64,000 nucleotides of DNA from Niabella aurantiaca DSM 17617 (GTDB taxonomy: Bacteria; Bacteroidota; Bacteroidia; Chitinophagales; Chitinophagaceae). Positions 61,065 to 64,000 of the stretch are shown one piece after another. The notes under the pieces are model-generated. The model searched no databases, was not told where the DNA came from, and saw only the letters and a list, made by a program, of their open reading frames with translations. Position 1 is the stretch's first letter; every line of letters begins with the position of its first letter. The position numbers and the translations under genes are program-made. Where the stretch lies: contig NZ_KB893647.1 in the NCBI RefSeq assembly GCF_000374125.1, positions 1 through 64,000 on the forward strand. Reading direction: 5' to 3'.

Positions 61065-63056
61065 TTATGATGGCCGGACCGCAATTGTAAAACAGGCTCC
61101 TCCGTTTGCAGCCGGATGAAATGAAATGTTGCATTGGATGGCTTTTGCCAGGTCCCGGATCAGGTGCAGGCCCAGGCCGTGTTTTGTGCCCACCACTGCA
61201 TTTTCATTGTAAAGCGCATTGATCTGTTCCTGCCGAATACCGGGGCCATTATCGGTAATGGTCAGGAGGACCTGGTTGCCGTTTTGCCGGGCTTCCCAGC
61301 GGATCTGACCGTCGGGGGTGGAGCGCAGCGCTTTGAAGGCGTTAGCAGTAAGATTGTACATGATGGTCTTTAAATAGTCTTCATCGGTGCTTACGAACAG
61401 TTGTCCGGTATTTTGAAAGCTCAGCGAAACCTGGCTGCCGGCCGGTATTTGTTTTTGGAGGTATTCAAACAGCTGGTCCACAGGAATGATCTTCTTTTCG
61501 GGTGCAAAGCGCTCCATCTGGCTTTTGCTCCAAAGCAGCATGGTTTCCATGGTGTCCAGCAGGTTTTCCGCGGAGGTGGCCAGGTTTTTTTGATAGTATT
61601 GTTTTTTTTGCTCGTCCAGCAGCCCGGGATTCTCTTTTTGCAGGTGTAAATAATTAATAAGATTTGCAATCGGGCTTCTCAGGTCATGACTGAGGATGCC
61701 GAAGAACTTTGTTTTTATCTTATTGGCCTCGTCCAGCTCATTGTTCAACGTGAGCAGGGTAGTGTTGGTTTTGCGCCGGGTCTGGTTCTGGTAAAACAAT
61801 AGTCCCCCGATAATGAACAGCAATGCGGATCCGGCGATTAAGGCACCCCGGGTGCGCCGTGCATTGCTGAGCGCCAGCTTGTTGATCTGCAGTTGCTTTT
61901 CCCGCGCATCTATTTCCCGGGCGTTTTCCAGCGTTGCAATCTTGTTTTTGGTTTCCTGTGAGTAGAGGGAGTCATAAGTCTGAACGTAATTGTATAACAA
62001 TTCATAGGCGGATCGATATTCCCCTTTGGCCGCCCTAACCGTGGCTAAGCCGGACTCTGCGTCATTATAAGTGTCGATATGGCCCATAGCTTTACTTTCA
62101 GCGATCACTTTTTCGTAATAGGCTTCTGCCTGCAGTAATAGCTTTCTTTTCCTGGCCGGGTCTGTTATTTTCATGGAGGAATCCCGGTAGGCGGTTCCCA
62201 TATGCTTTAAATTGCTGAGGGCCATCGCATGTTCCGGGTTATATGTGTCAAATAATTCTTTTGCCTGTAACAGGTACCGGATTCTTTCTGAAACCGATTT
62301 TTTTGCTAGCGCTAGGTAATGATATAAGTTGGCCTTCCGGTAAACATCGTCAGTGCGCTCATTTAGCGCCAGGGCTCTTGTAAAATAGTCTCCGGCCAAA
62401 GTGCTGTCTTTCCCCAGCAAATAGGCCAATCCTATGGACTCAAGCGATGTAATTGTATTTTCTGGTATGCCGCTTTTGATTGCCGCTGCATAAGATCTTT
62501 GCGAATATTGCAGCATTTTTGCGCTATTCTCCTGGTCTAGGTAAACCGCGGCAATATTTTGATTTATCCTGCAAATCTGGTCGTTGTTTTTATGTTTTTC
62601 TGCCATTTCCAGGGCGTTCAAATAGTAGGGTAATGCCTGGTTGGGATTGTTTTGACCATAATAAACGTTCCCGATACTTTGTAAAGCGCTAAGGATGCCG
62701 TTGATATTGTTAATCTCTGTATTTGTTGCGTAAGCTGCTTTAAAGTGCAATATGGCTGAATCGTATTTGTTGGCGCCTAACAGCAGTTCGCCGGATAAAA
62801 TATCGTTGGCAGCCATTCCTTTTTTCCAGCCCAGGGCTTTGGCTGCCGCCATACTTTGTTTTGCAAATTGTGTTGATTTTTCAATGTCCTGGTCCTGGTA
62901 CGCTTTGCTGATTCTATATAACAGCCGCACCTTGTTGGTGTCGTATGGGGCTCCGGGCAATTTTAACAGCATCGAGTCGATCGCCTCCAGGCTGCTTCTT
63001 TGTGCGTTCCCATTCAGAAACGTACAAACCAGTAATAAAATTTTCAGAATTCGCAT
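61065..63056 (-). CDS. Sensor histidine kinase with N-terminal TPR repeats
   Basis: 663 residues: signal peptide (ends LNGNAQ), tetratricopeptide repeats over about residues 35-370 (for example SIGNVYYGQNNPNQALPYYLNALEMAEK), a membrane helix about 400-420, a coiled coil and the kinase core. The H-box is FFGILSHDLRSPIANLINYL, the N-box NLTANAFKALR, and the G boxes are ITDNGPGI and GTKHGLGLHLI. It is a periplasm-sensing kinase; no response regulator is adjacent on this side. Confidence 0.9.
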   Translation of the reverse strand: MRILKILLLVCTFLNGNAQRSSLEAIDSMLLKLPGAPYDTNKVRLLYRISKAYQDQDIEKSTQFAKQSMAAAKALGWKKGMAANDILSGELLLGANKYDSAILHFKAAYATNTEINNINGILSALQSIGNVYYGQNNPNQALPYYLNALEMAEKHKNNDQICRINQNIAAVYLDQENSAKMLQYSQRSYAAAIKSGIPENTITSLESIGLAYLLGKDSTLAGDYFTRALALNERTDDVYRKANLYHYLALAKKSVSERIRYLLQAKELFDTYNPEHAMALSNLKHMGTAYRDSSMKITDPARKRKLLLQAEAYYEKVIAESKAMGHIDTYNDAESGLATVRAAKGEYRSAYELLYNYVQTYDSLYSQETKNKIATLENAREIDAREKQLQINKLALSNARRTRGALIAGSALLFIIGGLLFYQNQTRRKTNTTLLTLNNELDEANKIKTKFFGILSHDLRSPIANLINYLHLQKENPGLLDEQKKQYYQKNLATSAENLLDTMETMLLWSKSQMERFAPEKKIIPVDQLFEYLQKQIPAGSQVSLSFQNTGQLFVSTDEDYLKTIMYNLTANAFKALRSTPDGQIRWEARQNGNQVLLTITDNGPGIRQEQINALYNENAVVGTKHGLGLHLIRDLAKAIQCNISFHPAANGGACFTIAVRPS

Positions 63057-63172
63057 GGGTTGCTTATAGTTAAATCAGCGCGGTTTTGATATCCAAATTT
63101 ATGTTCAGGAGCCAGGTTTCGGATATGCAAATGAGAAAATATTCGATTTTTTGCAGATAATCCGGATTTGAG

Positions 63173-63316
63173 GCCCCATTCAAACCCAATGGTGAAACAG
63201 GTACTTCTACCGGGAGCCGGATGCAAAGAAGCTCTGCACCGGATGATTTTTGCCAAATTGAGGATGAAGCGCTGACCCGGCCCATGGCGGGCGGGGATGA
63301 CATTTGAAATAAGCAT
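63173..63316 (-). pseudogene. Fragment of a second histidine-kinase ATP-binding domain
   Basis: About 48 residues (ARHGPGQRFILNLAKIIRC, SLHPAPGRSTCFTIGF) align with the kinase end GTKHGLGLHLIRDLAKAIQC/SFHPAANGGACFTIAV of the neighbouring gene. The G2-box GLGL is changed to GPGQ and the rest of the gene is absent. It is a remnant of a tandem duplication just upstream of the kinase. Confidence 0.65.
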
Positions 63317-63651
63317 ACCGGTTTTATTGATCGTTTTTATTTTATTGGATTTTTTGTGGAATGAAACGCGGCGTTGTTTCAGCTATTCGGCATTATAGCC
63401 CACAAGCCGCCCCGAAGGGGCTGTATGCTGTTTCGTTGATCCATGTTACCGGCGTAACGCCCTTACAGGGCTGGCCCAAGGGGCAATTTGCTGGTAAAAA
63501 ACGAGCCATACAATTTTGAGCCTCATCAGAGCAACATATTGAAAAAATTTAAACAACTTCTGCGTATCCGACTCAAAATTAAACCGCTCTTCAGATGAAC
63601 GCATCGGGGTTGAAAAATTCTCCGTTTTTTACAACCGGTTAATGAATGGCG
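63317..63651. other. 335-base gap between kinase fragment and AraC-type gene
   Basis: No gene. It contains small GC palindromes (GCCCCGAAGGGGC, about 63411-63423, and GCCCTTACAGGGC, about 63460-63472) of a kind scattered in Chitinophagaceae intergenic DNA, then an AT-rich run. Confidence 0.4.
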
Positions 63652-64000
63652 TTACACCACGATATTAATTTCATTGTCCTGCGCAAGAAAATGCAGCGGC
63701 GATTGCAGGAGGTACCGGTTAAAATCTTTATATAAGTGTGATGGATCGTGATACCGGTGTTTTACGGCGTTTTTATAAAGCGCATTTATGTCCGGGTTTA
63801 TAATATAGGACTTGGCTACTTTATTAAAACGGGTGATGGATGCTATTTGTTTAGGGGTGGTACCAGTATACTGCCGGAAGCGATCCAACAGGTTCCGCTG
63901 GCTGGTATAAGCCTGGAGCGCGAGTGTTTTAATGTCGATCAGCCCGGAAGTTTGTTGAATCATCTGCATGGCCCGTTGCACATACGAAAAATTATGAGGT
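63652..64000 (-). CDS. C-terminal part of an AraC-family transcriptional regulator, continuing past the window
   Basis: The minus-strand frame is open from the right edge to the stop at 63652 (about 115 codons visible). The double helix-turn-helix of AraC/XylS proteins is clear: IDIKTLALQAYTSQRNLLDRF and YTGTTPKQIASITRF, then YHDPSHLYKDFNRY. The sensing N-terminal part lies outside the window. Confidence 0.82.
   Translation of the reverse strand, partial: PHNFSYVQRAMQMIQQTSGLIDIKTLALQAYTSQRNLLDRFRQYTGTTPKQIASITRFNKVAKSYIINPDINALYKNAVKHRYHDPSHLYKDFNRYLLQSPLHFLAQDNEINIVV

Noticed and set aside
63044-63316. 90-codon minus-strand frame as a real gene
   Set aside because: Only its first half resembles anything, namely the end of a histidine kinase, and it runs into the start of the neighbouring kinase. 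It is better called a fragment.
63380-63490. Short palindromes as a CRISPR array
   Set aside because: The units differ, are too short and have no regular spacers. No CRISPR array was seen anywhere in the window.

Overview
The window is a chromosomal segment of a member of the Bacteroidota, most likely family Chitinophagaceae. The signs are Bacteroidota -7 promoter elements (TAnnTTTG) in front of several genes, outer-membrane beta-barrel/TonB receptors with N-terminal CarboxypepD_reg domains, a flexirubin/aryl-polyene type lipid-pigment gene set, an OmpH pair behind bamA, Bacteroidota-type RHS protein, and a free-standing four-helix-bundle (S23) gene. No rRNA, tRNA or CRISPR array was seen.

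Layout. (1) 1-1000: edge of a possible transposase gene and a DUF2911 gene. (2) 1067-14754: a one-direction cluster of an aryl-polyene/flexirubin type. It has three complete ketosynthases, a ketosynthase-like chain-length-factor protein, a short ketosynthase-like protein, two acyl carrier proteins, two hotdog dehydratases, a thioesterase, a lipid acyltransferase, a methyltransferase, a probable flavin-dependent halogenase, a polysaccharide deacetylase, a LolA-like carrier and a lipoprotein, and it ends in a decayed alpha/beta hydrolase. A ketoreductase, a ligase and a tyrosine ammonia-lyase are absent here and must be encoded elsewhere. (3) 14902-31463: housekeeping (TetR, sugar kinase, asd, uppS, bamA, two ompH genes, MMPL/RND transporter, recO, amidohydrolase, prfA, lpxR-like). 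The asd leader looks like a classical Thr/Lys leader-peptide attenuator. (4) 31686-40356: a tandemly duplicated pair, each made of a 6-bladed propeller-like secreted protein and an outer-membrane barrel. (5) 40556-60848: a sulfate-assimilation regulon (peroxiredoxin, cysH, cysD, cysN, sumT, cysJ, cysI, cysE, two siroheme-synthase/TSUP fusion proteins, a TonB receptor). Its promoters share an inverted repeat, TTAGTCTAC-N7-GTAGR, found five times with identical spacing. The region is interrupted by an island (about 45.9-49.6 kb) holding a 5'-truncated, frameshifted RHS toxin gene, a likely immunity gene, a truncated secreted-protein gene and an IS256-family remnant. (6) 61065-64000: a TPR histidine kinase, a fragment of a second kinase, and the 3' part of an AraC-family gene running off the window.

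How the genes work together. The sulfur block is a full APS-reductase pathway: CysDN makes APS, CysH (Cys-Cys/CxxC iron-sulfur type) reduces it to sulfite, CysJI makes sulfide, and CysE supplies O-acetylserine. SumT plus the NAD-binding part of the fusion protein would make siroheme for CysI. The adjacent LuxR-type regulator has lost its phospho-acceptor aspartate and is a candidate, unproven, for the regulator of the shared operator.
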